From positions 1 to 5,332 of the forward strand of contig JALHET010000160.1 of the NCBI GenBank assembly GCA_022839525.1: a stretch of DNA of 5,332 nt. The letters run 5' to 3'. The notes below the pieces were generated by a model. The model did not search any database and was not told the DNA's origin. It was given only the letters and a program-made list of their open reading frames with translations. Source of the DNA: Lentisphaerota bacterium (GTDB taxonomy: Bacteria; Verrucomicrobiota; Kiritimatiellia; RFP12; UBA1067). Shown here in pieces: positions 5,209 through 5,332 of the stretch. Made by a program: the position numbers and the translations under genes. Every line of letters starts with the position of its first letter. Position 1 is the stretch's first letter.

Positions 5209-5332
5209 ACAGTCACATCCCCGTCCTGCGGGTTGGTGACGGCGCCGTTGGGGTCGGGACGGGGGAGCAGCCGAAAGGACGAAGGCCGCGGGCCCGTGGC
5301 CGTGAAACAGGCAGAGAGTGTTCGCAGACAGT
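5209..5332 (+). other. GC-rich self-complementary leader or structured RNA, cut by the right edge
   Basis: Downstream of the promoter no coding region is evident, but complementary segments are dense. CCCCGTCC (5219-5226) pairs perfectly with GGACGGGG (5257-5264), enclosing the palindrome ACGGCGCCGT (5239-5248). GGCCGC (5284-5289) pairs with GTGGCC (5296-5301), five Watson-Crick pairs plus a G-T, around the loop GGGCCC. CCGAAAGG (5271-5278) has a GNRA-type loop and TGTTCGCA a UUCG-type loop. This fits a 5' untranslated leader or the start of a small RNA gene. I could not match it to a known riboswitch family. Confidence 0.35.

Noticed and set aside
5250..5280. GGAGCAGCC near GGGACGG as a possible SRP RNA domain IV
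   Set aside because: The conserved GGAAGGAAGCAGCC asymmetric and symmetric loop sequence is not matched and the flanks do not fold into the required hairpin.

Overview
The window is high-GC DNA whose gene content and style suggest a member of the PVC superphylum, most likely Kiritimatiellota or Lentisphaerota. The clues are a prepilin-type protein with an RRG|FTLIELLVVI cleavage site, a secretin with a lipoprotein signal, a large exported protein with a PA14-like module, and short dispersed repeats in and around genes. The taxon is an inference from style; there is no rRNA or other marker gene here.

Layout: bases 1-1712 (minus) hold the first 570 codons of an outer-membrane secretin of the GspD/PilQ type, cut by the left edge. 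Its start lies 49 bp downstream of the stop of a pseudopilin-like gene on the same strand (1762-2601), so the two look like one transcription unit: a pilus-like subunit followed by the outer-membrane channel of a type II secretion or type IV pilus-like machine. A -24/-12 (sigma-54-type) promoter motif sits just upstream of the pseudopilin gene. A near-identical copy in opposite orientation lies inside that gene's leader-peptide region.

Bases 2602-2883 separate the leftward unit from a rightward gene. They hold the sigma-54-like motif and several hairpin-forming inverted repeats that look like dispersed repeat DNA. Bases 2884-5121 (plus) encode a 745-residue exported protein with a signal peptide, beta-rich and PA14-like modules, and a C-terminal domain that resembles an SGNH hydrolase but seems to lack the catalytic residues. 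That C-terminal region is interrupted in frame by a roughly 100-bp AT-richer block of octamer repeats in inverted orientation.

Bases 5122-5332 contain no gene. They carry a good sigma-70-type promoter (TTGACA, 17 bp, TATTTT) reading rightward into a GC-rich, strongly self-complementary leader or RNA that runs off the right edge. The leftward genes plausibly work together in protein export or pilus assembly. Nothing in the sequence links the rightward gene to them except adjacency and its own export signal.
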